Of a stretch of DNA of 64,000 bases, positions 33,472 to 44,657 are shown in pieces (within the stretch, counting starts at the first letter, position 1; the number at the start of each line of letters is the position of its first letter). The notes below the pieces were generated by a model, which saw only the letters and a program-made list of their open reading frames with translations, did not search any database and was not told where the DNA came from. The stretch lies in NCBI RefSeq assembly GCF_018320785.1, contig NC_054866.1, positions 11,187,385 through 11,251,384 of the forward strand, read 5' to 3'. The position numbers and the translations under genes are program-made. Source of the stretch: Cheilinus undulatus (taxonomy: Eukaryota > Chordata > Actinopteri > Labriformes > Labridae).

Positions 33472-34314
33472 ATGAACGCCACACTGGAAGAGGGACCAGA
33501 GCCGGCTTATGCTGCGTTCTTTGGCTGTATTTTGGCTGTGGGTCTGCCTCTCAATGCTGTGTCACTGTGGATTCTGCTGAGACACCACAGTCTCAAATCC
33601 CCCAGTGCTGTCTACATGGTCAACCTGGCAATCTCAGACCTGCTGCTTGCTATATCTTTACCCTTGAGGGTCTACTTTTACGCCACGGGAACCTGGCCAC
33701 TGAGCACTTTGGCCTGCTTCTTGGTTTTATTGCTGTTTTGGAAAAACATTCGCTCCAGCGCTTTATTCATCACCATCATCAGCGTGGACCGTCTGCTGGC
33801 TGTGGTTTATCCTCTGAGATCACGGCACCTTCGGACCTCGTCTAACGCCTGGAAAGCTGCAGCGCTCATTTGGCTGTTTGTGATTGCGACAAGTGTTGAG
33901 AATAGCGTTAACTACTTCATCTCTTTAAACAATACAAATCAATCTTCCTGTTTCAAAAATGATGGAAATTCTAAATCAATAACGACTTATCTTCAGCTGG
34001 CTCTCATGCTCAGCATGCTGGCAGTCAACATTGTGTGCACTGCTCTGGTGTCCTGGACTCTAAACAGACGCCTGAATGACTCTACAAGGATCAACAACAA
34101 GGTGAACGTCATGCTGATCTTTGTTATGAGCCTGGTGATGTTCATCGTATGTTTCTTACCTCTGTATGGGGGTTTACTTGTAAAAACAACAAGTGAAGAG
34201 ATAAAACCTTTCATATGTCTTGCTAGTGTGAACTGCTGCCTGGATCCTCTGCTGTATTACTTTTCCTTTGATGCTTTCTGGAAGAAACAAGACAATGCAG
34301 ATCTTCCTGGATAA
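33472..34314 (+). CDS. GPR55/GPR35-like class A GPCR, tandem copy 3
   Basis: 280 aa, start MNATLEEG, intact, with DRL, CFLP and NCCLDPLLYY. By eye about 28 residues differ from copy 1. They are clustered: residues 83-91 (TM3 just after Cys82, HSVSMLFRN versus FLVLLLFWK) and residues 139-172 (end of TM4, ECL2, start of TM5, for example NVPESVKYFIY versus SVENSVNYFIS), with near-identity elsewhere. Both blocks face the extracellular ligand pocket in class A receptors. The upstream acceptor is conserved; the sequence after GAGGAAA differs (CCACACATGATG), giving an out-of-frame upstream ATG at 33405 in the presumed intron side. Confidence 0.85.
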   Translation: MNATLEEGPEPAYAAFFGCILAVGLPLNAVSLWILLRHHSLKSPSAVYMVNLAISDLLLAISLPLRVYFYATGTWPLSTLACFLVLLLFWKNIRSSALFITIISVDRLLAVVYPLRSRHLRTSSNAWKAAALIWLFVIATSVENSVNYFISLNNTNQSSCFKNDGNSKSITTYLQLALMLSMLAVNIVCTALVSWTLNRRLNDSTRINNKVNVMLIFVMSLVMFIVCFLPLYGGLLVKTTSEEIKPFICLASVNCCLDPLLYYFSFDAFWKKQDNADLPG

Positions 34315-34769
34315 CAGAAGTCAAAGGACATATTAGATTTATGTGTTGGCATCATGTCTGTAATGTAACAATGAATTTTTGCAGTTATGTGTGATGCTCA
34401 TTTAGATCAAAAACCTATCCTCTCATAAATGTCCTTAAATGTAAAGATTTAACATGAGGCCAGGCAAATATGTTCCTATTAAAAGCTGCATAAATGTTCT
34501 CAAGTACATTCTACATATGCTGTGTGATTTATTGTTTTTAATTGTATATTGCTTGTCTTTTTGTTACAAAATACTGTTGTACATCCTATCAATATCTGAT
34601 TAAAAAATTGTTCCAAAAACTTTTTTGCAGTCAGATGCTACAGTTGAAAAAAATCATTTTTATTCTCATTAGTCTACACTCAGTAACCAATCATGACAAA
34701 ATGAAAACAGAATTTTAGAATTTTTTGTAAATTCATAAAAATATAAAAATGAAATATCACATTGACATA

Positions 34770-36193
34770 CAGTCATGGATGTAAGTATTGGCATCCCTGG
34801 AATTTTTCCAGAAAATACATCATTTCTACCAGAAATTGTTGCAATTACAAATGTTTTGGTATACATGTGTTTATTGCCTTTATGTGCATTGGAGCAACAC
34901 AAAAAATCAGAAGGAAAAAAGACACAATTGACATAATTTACACAAAACTCAAAGACAAAACTATTCACACCATTTTAAAATTGTGGGTAAATCATTTTAT
35001 TTCAAGCATGTGATGCTCATTTAAGCTCACCTGTGGCAGAAACAGGTGCTGGCAATCTAGAAATCACACCTGAAGCCAGTTAGAATGTATAAAAGTTAAT
35101 TTTGTGTTGTGTGCCTGTGTGTGTCCCATCAAGCATGAAGAGAAAGAAGAGCCCAGAATTGTCTGAGGACTTAAGAAGCAAAATTTTGGAAAAATGTGAA
35201 CAATCTCAAGGTTTCAAGACCATCTCCAGAGATCCTAAAATTCCTTTGTCCAATGTGTGTAATATAATCAAGAAGTTTATAACCATGGAGCTGTGGCTAA
35301 TCCCGGACGTGGCCAGAAGAGAAAAATGGACAAAAGAATGCAACGCATGATAGTTGGAATGGTGGATAAAAATCCTCAGTCAACTTCCACACAAATTCAG
35401 ACTGTCCTGCAGACTCAGGTAGAGCTTTTTGGAAAAGCACGTCATTCTACTGTTTACAGAAAACAGAACGAGGCCTACAAAGAAAAGAACACAGTACAGT
35501 CAAACATGATGGAGGTTCAAGGATGTTTTGGGGTTATTTTGCTACCTCTCTTGCACTGGGTGCCTTGACTGTGTGCAAGGAATCATGAAATCTGGAGACT
35601 ATCAAAAAAATTTTGGGCTGCAATGTAAGGCCTAGTGTCAGAAAGCTGGGTCTGGGTCAGAGGTCATGGGTGTTCCAGCAGGACAATGACCCCAAACATA
35701 CCACAAAAAGCACCAAGAAATGGTTGGAGACAAAGCTGGAGAGTTCTGAAGTGGCCAGTAATGAGTCTGGTCTAAATCCCATTGAACACCTATGGAGAGA
35801 TCTCAAAATTGCTGTTGCAAGAAGCACCCTTCAAATCTGAGAGACCTGGAGCAGTTTGCAAAAGAAGAGTGGTCCAAAATTCCTATTAAGAGGTGTAGGA
35901 AGCTTGTTGATGGTTATAGGAAGTGATTGGTTTCAGTAATTTTTTTTTTCCAAGGGTGTGCAACCAAATATTAAGTTGAGGGTGCCAACAATTTTGTCTG
36001 GCCCATTTTTTGAGTTTTGTGTAAAATTGTGTCAATTTTGTCTTTTTTCTTTGGATTTTTTTGTGTTGTTCCAATGCACATAAAGGCAATAAACACATGT
36101 ATACCAAAACATTTGTAATTGCAACAATTTCTGGTAGAAATGGTGTATTTTCTGGAAAAATTCCAGGGGTGCCAATACTTTCGTCCATGACTG
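34770..36193 (+). mobile_element. Tc1/mariner element, CAGTCATGG family, unique to unit 3
   Basis: Long terminal inverted repeats (about 210 bp) begin CAGTCATGGATGTAAGTATT on the left and end in its reverse at 36193. They are flanked by TA (34768-34769, 36194-36195); units 1 and 2 have a single TA in the same context (GACATAAGTG, GACGTAAGTG). The transposase is broken: an N-terminal HTH from MKRKKSPELSEDLRSKI (about 35136), a middle piece, and a C-terminal piece (35613-35840) with FQQDNDPKHTTKSTKKWL and LNPIEHLWRDLK, the second Asp and the Glu of DD34E. The first Asp region is lost or unreadable. Confidence 0.9.
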
Positions 36194-36195
36194 TA

Positions 36196-36710
36196 AGTGT
36201 TCAGACCCCTTGCAAAACCACTTGAAATGTAGCTCCCATTTCTCTGGATCTTTTGAGATGTTTCGGTACATCGATTAGAGTCAGTCAACATGTCATAAAT
36301 TAAATTAATCGGACGTGATTTGGACAGGTCTCTCGAGGAGTCGTAACAACTGACAATGCATATATGAGCAAAAATCAGGCCATAAGTTTAAAGGACACAG
36401 TGGCCTCCATGATTCTCAAATGGAAAAAGCACAACCAGGACTCTACCAAGAGTTGGTCACCCAGCCAAATTGAGCAGGCGGAGGAGAATGGCCATAGTAA
36501 GAGAACATGATGGTCACTCTGACTAAGCACCAGAAATCCTGCGTAGAGGTGGGACATAGTTCCAGAAGGACAGTCATTACTGTTGAGAAATAAAATGTAT
36601 TATTATTATTAGTACTTCTGCAGTCCTACACTGATCTGGGCTTCATGGCAGTGTGGCTGGATGGAAGCCTCTCCTCAGTGAAAAACACATGAAACCCAAT
36701 TAGATTTTGC
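36196..36710 (+). pseudogene. decayed Tc1-like transposase, unit 3 copy
   Basis: Third paralogue of the 12924-15090 remnant, hAT-free, carrying the single CCTACACT site near 36625. Broken in several frames. Confidence 0.72.
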
Positions 36711-36745
36711 AAAAAGCTCCAAATGAAAGCCAAAAGTAGTATCAG

Positions 36746-36836
36746 TGGCCTCTGGTTTTGCTCAGCTGATAAAGCAGGCACCCGTAAACAGAGGCTACAG
36801 TCCTTGATTCAGTACTAGCAGGATCAATCCCCACTA
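36746..36836 (+). repeat. tRNA-derived SINE 5' part, unit 3 copy
   Basis: Paralogue of 15115-15206 (CAGCTGATAAAGCAGGCACC, GGATCAATCCCC). Confidence 0.5.
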
Positions 36837-37090
36837 AATGTACCGTGTTTGAAATTCAGCCACCAGGGGGCTCTCAACCAAAACAATATCACAACATGCT
36901 GAGCAAAGACCAGCGCTGCCTGATCATCTCTGCTTTTTTTTATACTGAGGACTCTGTTCAATAGAACAGGTCCTCATAAGGCCTATTTACTCAACAGAAA
37001 ACCCATGTTTTGTTTTCATTCATAAATTTCTCACTATGAGGGAAGCATGCACTTAAAAAAGCCCTTCCAGGTTTGTGCTGGAAGCAGATA

Positions 37091-38924
37091 TACACTATAG
37101 TGCCAAAAGTATTCACTCACCCATCCAAATAATTGAAATCAGGTGCTCCAATCACTTCCATGGCCACATGTGTATAAAATCAAGCACCTAGGCATGCAGA
37201 CTGTTTCTACAAACATTTGGGAAGGAATGGCTCGCTCTCAGGAGCTCAGTGAATTCCAGTGTGTTACTGTGATAGGATGCCACCTGTGCAACAAGTCCAG
37301 TCGTGAAATTTCCTCGCTCCTAAATAATCCACAGTCAACTGTCAGTGGTATTATAACAAAGTGGAAGAGATTGGGAATGAAAGCAACTCAGCCACGGAGT
37401 GGTAGGCCACGTAAAATGACAGAGCGGAGTCAGTGGATGCTGAGGCGCATAGTGGGCAGACGTCGACAATTTTCTGAAGAGTCAATCACTGCAGACCTCC
37501 AAACTTCATGTGGCCTTCAGATTAGCTCAAGAAGAGTGCATAGAGAGCTTCATGGAATGGGTTTCCATGGCCGAGCAGCTGCATCCAAGCCATACATCAA
37601 CGAGTGCAATACAAAGTGTGGGATGCAGTGGTGTAAAGCACGCCGCCACCGGACTCTAAAGCAGTGGAGACGCATTCTCTGGAGTGACAAATTGCGCTTC
37701 TCCATCTGGCAATCTGAATGACGAGTCTGGGTTTGGCGGTCGCCAGGAGAACAGTACTTGTCTGACTGCATTGTGTCAAGTGTAAAGTTTGGTGGAGGGG
37801 GGTTTAAGGTGTGTGGTTGTCAGGATTGGTAAAAACTCAAAAGGGAAGGACTCAAATGCAAAGGCACAAAAAACTATTTAATTAACTAAAAATGCAAAAA
37901 CTACAACAAGGTGCTAACAAAATCAAAATGCACAAAAAGGCCAAAATACTAAACCTAAAGATCACCAAAAGAACACGAGGGAACACTGGATGAAAATCAC
38001 AAGAGGTTACACACAGGGGAGTCACAGGCAGGATATGCAGACGAACTGACACAGACACAGGGAGACCCAGAAACTAAATAGACAGGGGGTGATTAGACAC
38101 TGGGAGACAGGTGAGGCCAATGACACAGGTGAGGGAGAACAAGACACAGGTGAAGGCAATCAGGGTGGAGGGAAAAACACAAGGGCAGGAAGAAAGCCAG
38201 AGGACACACACGAGGAGAAGAAAACTACAAAATAAAACAGGAAACACTGAACAGGAGCACGTGGAACACATGGAGGGAAACTGACACAACTTGAAACTAA
38301 AGACAAGGGAACACAGGAGGTAGAAAAACAAACATAAGGAGCACCAGAAACCCAAGTAACTAAAAATTAACACAACTAAACCCAAACCATGACAGTGGTT
38401 GTTTTTCAGGAGCTGGGCTTGGCCCCTTAGTTCCAGTGAAAGGAACTCTGAATGCTTCAGCATACCAAGAGATTTCGGACAATTCCATGCTCCCAACCTT
38501 GTGGGAACAGTTTGGGGATGGCCCCTTCCTGTTCCAACATGACTGTGCACCAGTGCACAAAGCAAGGTCCATAAAGACATGGATGATAGAGTTTGGTGTG
38601 GATGAACTTGACTGGCCTGCACAGAGTCCTGACCTCAACCTGATAGAACACCTTTGGGATGAATTAGAGCAGAGACTGAGAGCCAGGCCTTCTCATCCAA
38701 CATCAGTGTGTGACCTCATAAATGCGCTTCTGGAAAAATGGCCAAAAATTACCATAAACACACTCATAAACCTTGTGGAAAGCCTTCCGGGAAGAGTTGA
38801 AGCTGTTATAGCTGCAAAGGGTGGACCGACATCGTATTAAACCCTATGGATTAAGAATGGGATGTCACTTAAGTTCATATGCGAGTCAAGGCAGGTGAGC
38901 AAATACTTTTGGCAATAAGGTGTA
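37091..38924 (+). mobile_element. Tc1 element, TACACTATA family, full span with insert
   Basis: Inverted ends TACACTATAGTGCCAAAAGT and (reversed) TACACCTTATTGCCAAAAGT. Transposase opens at ATG 37227 (MARSQELSEFQ), with HTH and GRPRKM, then HRTLKQWRRILWSDKLRF (first Asp) and a stop at 37719-37721. After the 37821-38394 insert it resumes with FQHDCAPVHKA (second Asp) and SPDLNLIEHLWDELE (Glu), ending GGPTSY near 38840. The catalytic residues are all present but the ORF is interrupted by stops and the insert. It is the reference for the truncated copies in units 1 and 2. Confidence 0.88.
37821..38394. mobile_element. 574-bp insert of unknown family inside the Tc1 element
   Basis: Starts CAGGATTGGTAAAAAC, ends CCAAACCATGACA. 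The 8-bp GTGGTTGT is present on both sides (37813-37820, 38395-38402), matching the uninterrupted Tc1 sequence. The ends are weak inverted repeats (TGTCAGGATTGG versus TGTCATGGTTTGG). The interior is A-rich with repeated ACACAGGTGA-like words and no coding capacity. The 8-bp duplication would fit hAT- or P-like transposition. Confidence 0.6.
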
Positions 38925-39211
38925 GAACGTGCATGTGCACTGGAATGTGCCACACACACAGGTGTGCAATTTCAGAGTATTTCCACCTCACTGTAAGACA
39001 AATCAGTAAAAAAGTAGTTTAAAAGAGTGAGTTGTGTTAATTTAAAAATCCATGCATAGACACATCTATGCAATCATACCAGCACTTTAAATAAACAGCT
39101 CAAGGGCTTTTTTTATTAAATTGCGCTGTTTATGTTGTTTGGTCTCTTGGTGTCTGATTTTATGTACATTTTCATTTTCATTATGTACATGCTTGATGTA
39201 CACCTTATGTA

Positions 39212-40715
39212 CAGTGGCTTGCAAAAGTATATCTCTTGAACTTTTTCACATTTCTTCATGTTACAACCACAAACACAAATATATTTCATTGGGACTTGAT
39301 GTGATGGACCAACATAAAGCAGTGCATAATTATGAAGTAAAAGGAAAATTATACATGGCTTTCAAAATGTTTTACAAATAAAAATCTGAAAAGTGTGGTG
39401 TGCAAAAGAATTCAGCCCCCTGGAGTCAATACTTTGTAGAGCCTTTCGCTGCAGTTACAGCTGCAAGTCTTTTGGGGTATGTCTCTATCAACTGTGCACA
39501 TCTAGAGGCTGAAATTTTTGCCTATCCTCTTTGAAAAATAGCTAAAGCTCAGTCAGATTTGATAGAGAGCGTCTGTGAACAGCAACTTTTAAGTCTTGCC
39601 ACCGATCCTCAATAGGATTTAGCTCTGGACTTTGACTGGGCCATTTTAATGTGTGAATATGCTTCAATCTAAACCATTCCATTGTAGCTCTGGCTGTATG
39701 TTTAAGTCGTTGTCCTGCTGGAAGGTCAACCTCTGCCCCAGTCTCAAGTCTTTTGCTGACTCTAACAGGTTTTCCTCCAAGATTTCCCTGTATTTGGCGC
39801 CATCCATCTTGCCATCAACTCTGATGAGCTTCCCTGTCCTGGCTGAAGAAAAGCATCCCCACAGCATGACGCTGCCACCCCCATGTTTCACGGTGGGGAT
39901 GGTGTGTTCAGGGTGATGTGCAGTGTTAGTTTTCTGTGCCTCATGTTTAGGCCAAAAAGTTCAGTTTTGGTCTCATCTGACCAAAGCACCTTCTTCCACA
40001 TGTTTGGTGTGCCCCCCACATGTCATGGCAAACCACAAACGAGACTCCTTATGGCTTTTTTTCAACAATGGCTTTCTTCTTGCAGCTCCTCCAGAGTTCC
40101 CATTGACCTCTTTGTTGCTTCTCTGATCAATGCTCTCCTTACCCGGCCTGTAAGTTTAGGTGGATGACCATTTCTCTGTAGGTTTGTAGTTGCATCATAC
40201 TCTTTATATTTTGGGATGATGGATTGAATAGTGCTCCATGAGATGTTCAAAGCTTGGGACATGTTTCTATAACCTAATCCTGCTTTAAACTTCTCCACAA
40301 CTTTCTCCCTGATTTGTCTGGTGTGCTGCTTGGTCTTCATGGTGCTGTTTGTTTACTGATGTTCTCTAACATAAGTCTGAGGCCTTCACAGAACAGCTGT
40401 ATTTATACTGAGATTAGATTACACACAGGTGGACTCTATTTACTTATTAAAAGACTTCTGAAGGCAATCGCACTGGATTTTATTCACTAGTGTCAGACTC
40501 CAGGGGGCTGAATACGTTTGCACACCACACTTTTCAGATTCTCCATTTGTAAAAAATTTTGAAAGCCATGTATAATTTTCCTTCCACTTCACAATTATGT
40601 GCCACTCTGTGTTCATCAATCACACAAATCTGAATAAAAAATATCTATGTTTGTGGTTGTAATGTGAAGAAATGTGGAAAAGTTCAAAGGGTATGAAAAC
40701 TTCTGCAAGCCACTC
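39212..40715 (-). mobile_element. Tc1/mariner element, CAGTGGCTTGCAA family
   Basis: Terminal inverted repeats of roughly 200 bp (CAGTGGCTTGCAAAAGTAT left, reverse of GAGTGGCTTGCAGAAGTTT right) between TA dinucleotides (39210-39211, 40716-40717). Transposase on the minus strand: an N-terminal block from ATG 40340 (MKTKQHTRQIREKVVEKF, ALNISWSTIQSII, GRVRRALIREATK) and a separate block 39891-39664 (KHGGGSVMLWGCFSSA, FQQDND). The middle and the DD34E glutamate region are deleted or frameshifted, so it is inactive. Confidence 0.88.
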
Positions 40716-42390
40716 TATACACCATCAACCTGTTGGGGGACTATGGATGGAAATTAGCCTATGGCTACACATTTACATGTCCATGTTCATTTATGTGCGC
40801 TGTCCCCTACAATAAGGATATTAAAGAAAAGATAATTCAGCTCTTTTTTTCTGAGGTAATAGAACACAATTTTAGTTTGAAGTTAACAGTACTCGATCTA
40901 GATTTTTTTTTCATTGTACTGGAATTGACAATCATCCCTTAATCTGTATGGTTTCCCAGAATGCCTTTGAGCATTTGACACTTTTGCACCATGAGTGAAG
41001 TTACTTCCTCAGTCAGAGAATTCCTGTCCTTGCATGAACTTAAGCACAGCAAGGATGATGCACTGAACTCCATGGAAGAGCACTTTCTAATTCTAACTGC
41101 ATCTTCAGCCATAGTTAGTCATAGCCAATTAGATTGGCTTACTTTGGGTAGCATGATTATTGAAAATTAAATGACATGCAACATATGGAAAATTGCAGTG
41201 GATGATAAACATGTAAATAATTTTATATTTCAACTTGAGTCATACAAAAAAAGAGTATGTCATTAAAATTTTAATGCAGTCAGTTTTGACTTTTTTTTTA
41301 ACATTTTCAATTTGTTCAGTTTTACAGTGCTCATTATAAGAAGTATGTGAACGTAGCCATTAATATTAATCATGTTGTTTGATCAGTTCAGAAAGCATAA
41401 AGAGCTAAGCTTCATGGCTTGCCTCATACCACTCCCATTTGATGGTTTGATGTCACTTTATGACTCCTCTATGGTTTTTAAGACAGTCCGTCGATTTGAT
41501 TCATGCTTTCAGCCTTTTGAGAGCATCTCTGTCACACCGCCAGCAGCTCTGCGGTCCTAAACCACACCAGATGGACCAGCAGCCGTATCATCATCCAGCA
41601 GACTGTGGGGATCTAGACGACCTCATGTGAAGATTTGAAATGATCCCGAAGTAAACAGTATAACATCTACTTGGTTCTGACATTACACACTACTGTCAAA
41701 TGAGGCTACAAGGGGTACATTTTCCTCATCTTTTTTAATCTTTGGTCAAAGAAATGTAGAGAAAGGAATTCTCATAAAAATATTGAGTTATTCTCAAATG
41801 TGATGGAGCTGTGATGTAAGATCTCCCCTACAATGATGACATTTGGGAAAAATTGTGAAAATTGATGCAATACTTCACCTCAGATCACTTCACTGTACAG
41901 AGAAAACACCGTAGTTCACCTGGGAAGAAGGAAACATGTTTTGAATGCACCTGAAGGTCCTCAGGAGTAGGAAAAGCATTTGGTTTGTTTCATTTGTCTT
42001 GTAAATGTGACAGCTTACAAACTCTTTTAGGGATCTTCTACAAACAAGGTCTACAAGGTCAACATAACATCTTTGAAGGATCTTTCTCTACCTTTGCACA
42101 AATACCCACTCTGACTCAAGGATGAACAGATCAGTTATTAGAGGTTACAAGTCAGAGGTCAAGGTTCTCAGTCCTTATGTTTGTCACCTGATGGTGAATG
42201 CCATATCTGCCTCCCAGCCTTTTTCTTGACTCATTATTTATATTCACTACTTACTGTATACATTACAGAGAAATATGACTTCACAGCAGTAGAGTTAGTT
42301 TATTTTACATGAGAATTTGGCACAGTTATCACCAGACTATTACGATCTGACATGAGTCAATCTCAAGATGCTGCTGTTGAAAGCTCTAAA
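40716..42390. other. intergenic, nothing recognised
   Basis: AT-rich. The longest frame (41372-41560, 62 codons) has no recognisable domain. No splice-bounded exon or transposon end is convincing. Confidence 0.5.
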
Positions 42391-42475
42391 GCAGTGATCC
42401 AAAGTGTGGGCCGGGGCCCACTGGTGGGCTCTGGGGGTACTGCATGCAGTTGGGTCACAAGAGGCCTTTTACCTC
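42391..42475 (+). repeat. hAT-like terminus fragment
   Basis: CAGTGATCCAAAGTGTGGGCC, followed by GGGGCCCACTGGTGGGCTC and GGGGGTACTGCA, resembles the common hAT-type repeat end (CAGTGGTTCCCAAAGTGTGGG ...). No second end was located. The following sequence to 43567 shows nothing else recognised apart from a GTGGGCGTG/CACGCCCAC inverted pair near 42815 and 42846. Confidence 0.45.
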
Positions 42476-43567
42476 AAAAGCCATAAACATAATTTTGATA
42501 ATTAGAATCAAGTTTAAAATGCTCATGAACTACTTGAAGGCATATTGAAATACTTCCAAGCAGTATTCTGTCCAATGTACAGAGCAGATGTCATGGTTTC
42601 ATCGGTGTTGAATCAACTGGTGGAACTCCATTAAACATTTGACTTTGCTGCATTAAAGTCTCTGTGAAAAAAAACAATCTTTATTTTAGGTATGTTGTAT
42701 GATAGGCCACTTTGTTATGAACCACCAGGCTGAATTGAGTAATGAAAAACATTTGAGTTTATAAAATGTAGCTTCAAACTCATGACAAATGAGGCAGTAA
42801 AATGCACTGGGAGGGTGTGGGCGTGTCAGCTGAATGAGGTGAAGCCACGCCCACTAATGAGAAATAGGATCCTTTCAAATTCTAAAAAAATGCTTCTGAT
42901 CAGAGCGCAGCTCCCTGGCTCAGAAGAAACAGAAGTTGGGGAATAAATGTAATGTTTTATGGCACAAATCTTTCTGTTTCTATTTTTATTTAATGACCCG
43001 TACGCCACTGTTAACCTTTTTGTCATGGTTGTGCATTTTTGCCACTATTTTGTCCCTTAACCCCATTATTGCTATTCGATCTGAGGACAGAAGTTTTAGG
43101 TCTGAACTACATTTTAATTATTTGTATTGGTTAAAATTAATTTATAAATATTGTACATCAAATAGCCACAAAAATCCAATAACATACATCTCTAAATCCT
43201 GTATGTATGATTATTAGGGAAGAACAGGGTTGGTGGTCACACTTTTTACTCCATTGTGAACTGCTCATCATCAAAGCATCTTTTAATCATCATTCCTACA
43301 TTAAATGGAAGCTTAAGGTGTTGGCTTGAAATGTGCATCCTTCTCATTTTCCAACTTGTTGTCACAAAGAGGTAATTAACTATCAAAGATACTCTCACAA
43401 ATTGTGAAAACCAACCCCATCATGGGCATGGTTGTCAAACATGGGGTTGTTTGTCACAATTTTATTTTAATGGGAAAAACCTAAAAAAAAATGGCAGGAA
43501 GGCAGAGCTAAACTTGAGACCTTAATTGCATTGAAAAGTTGACAAATACATAACTTCATCCATCTTA

Positions 43568-44095
43568 ACTATGGCTGTCAAGATAAATCAAATTAATCAC
43601 AATTTATCATGGTCCACAATTAGTGCATTATTTTTTTAAAAATTGCAATTAATCACATGCTTTCTTGTCATTTTCAGTACACTTCGGTTAAGGCATGTGA
43701 GTCTCTCCCTGCAGCCACAGTGCTGTAAATTAAATCCACCACTGCTCTTTTATTTCTCATGTATCTTTAAAAAAAACATGTATGGATAGCCCAGTGGACA
43801 AGTGAGTCATCTGAACCTTTTTCATTTTCTTTTTAATGTTCTCTTATTTTATTTCTAATCCCTAACAAGTTCCTTTTTCCACATTTAAGTTCATGTTAAC
43901 ATCTTTGATTTTACAATTAAAGTAGCTCTGTATCTAAACGGGAAGTCAATTACCCCTGGTGTAAGACAATAGAGAAATGACACAAATACAGTTTTTATGC
44001 AAAATAGAGGAATTGAAAAATGCAATAAAAGAAGGGTGCAATTAACGACAGAAATCTGTGATTACAAATCTTAATTTTGTGGCATCTCTAATCTC
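43568..44095 (+). repeat. dispersed AATTAATC-type non-autonomous repeat, copy 1
   Basis: Begins GGCTGTCAAGATAAATCAAA and has AATTAATCACAATTTATC, then TTTTCAGTACACTTCGGTTA and a TTTCCACATTTAAGTT block. The same blocks occur in order at 61591-62030. The form (GGCTGTCAA with ATTAATC words) is that of widespread hAT-like MITEs in fish. No coding capacity. Confidence 0.55.
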
Positions 44096-44651
44096 AGCAT
44101 AAAATGAGCAAGGAGCATGAACAGGAACATCTTTAGGCCAGCCTATAGGCCTACAGCAACATAAAGAACCAAACAAATGATAGCCTACTTTACTAGACTA
44201 CACACAGACAACAAACCCCAAGTGGGATGTCTTGCTAGCATCAAGGCTAACGATCATCTAACGACTGGCTAGCTAGCTAACAAAAATCAAAACTGTCACT
44301 TTCTCCTCACACTTTTTACGAGTAACTATTATTTTGTTATAAACCCACTGTGTAAAAGTCTAGAAGAAAAACACTGAGGAGATGAATATCTAAAGGTGAC
44401 TTAAAACACAAAAAGTCCTCTCACCTCGAGTTCAGCTGTCCTATTCCAGAAAAGACTATATCTGTGAGCTCTGATCCCAATTCTGGAAATTTCCATACCA
44501 AATTCTGGCAGACAGCACCTTCTGGTGGCGAGATATGGGTGTGACAACCAACCTGTGTGACAACCAACACCATTGTCCCTTCTGCATAATGTTGATGATT
44601 AATTTCACACAATGATTGAGTGATGAAACCAAACTAAGTTATTTCCACTAC

Positions 44652-44657
44652 TTTATT
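44652..44657 (-). other. itm2c: itm2c poly(A) signal and 3' UTR
   Basis: Read on the minus strand this is AATAAA, about 960 nt after the itm2c stop (45616). The 3' UTR therefore spans roughly 44635-45615 without introns. The frames inside it (for example 44893-45081 plus) are not conserved coding. 44096-44634 beyond it shows no gene. Confidence 0.6.

Larger units (their letters stand above)
31728..37655. repeat. tandem unit 3 of the GPCR triplication
   Basis: Shorter head: two deletions relative to unit 1 (about 7987-8253, and 8417-10556) remove most of the Tc1 remnant, the Harbinger target site and the MITE region. It then follows the same order through the GPCR to the TACACTATA Tc1. No spacer follows. 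Private insertion: Tc1 at 34770-36193. Confidence 0.88.

Noticed and set aside
38074-38622. 182-codon minus-strand frame
   Set aside because: Runs across the boundary of the 574-bp insert and the Tc1 element, opposite to the transposase; low-complexity composition.
42936-43217. 93-codon frame with hydrophobic stretch
   Set aside because: AT-rich chance frame; no splice context, no family.
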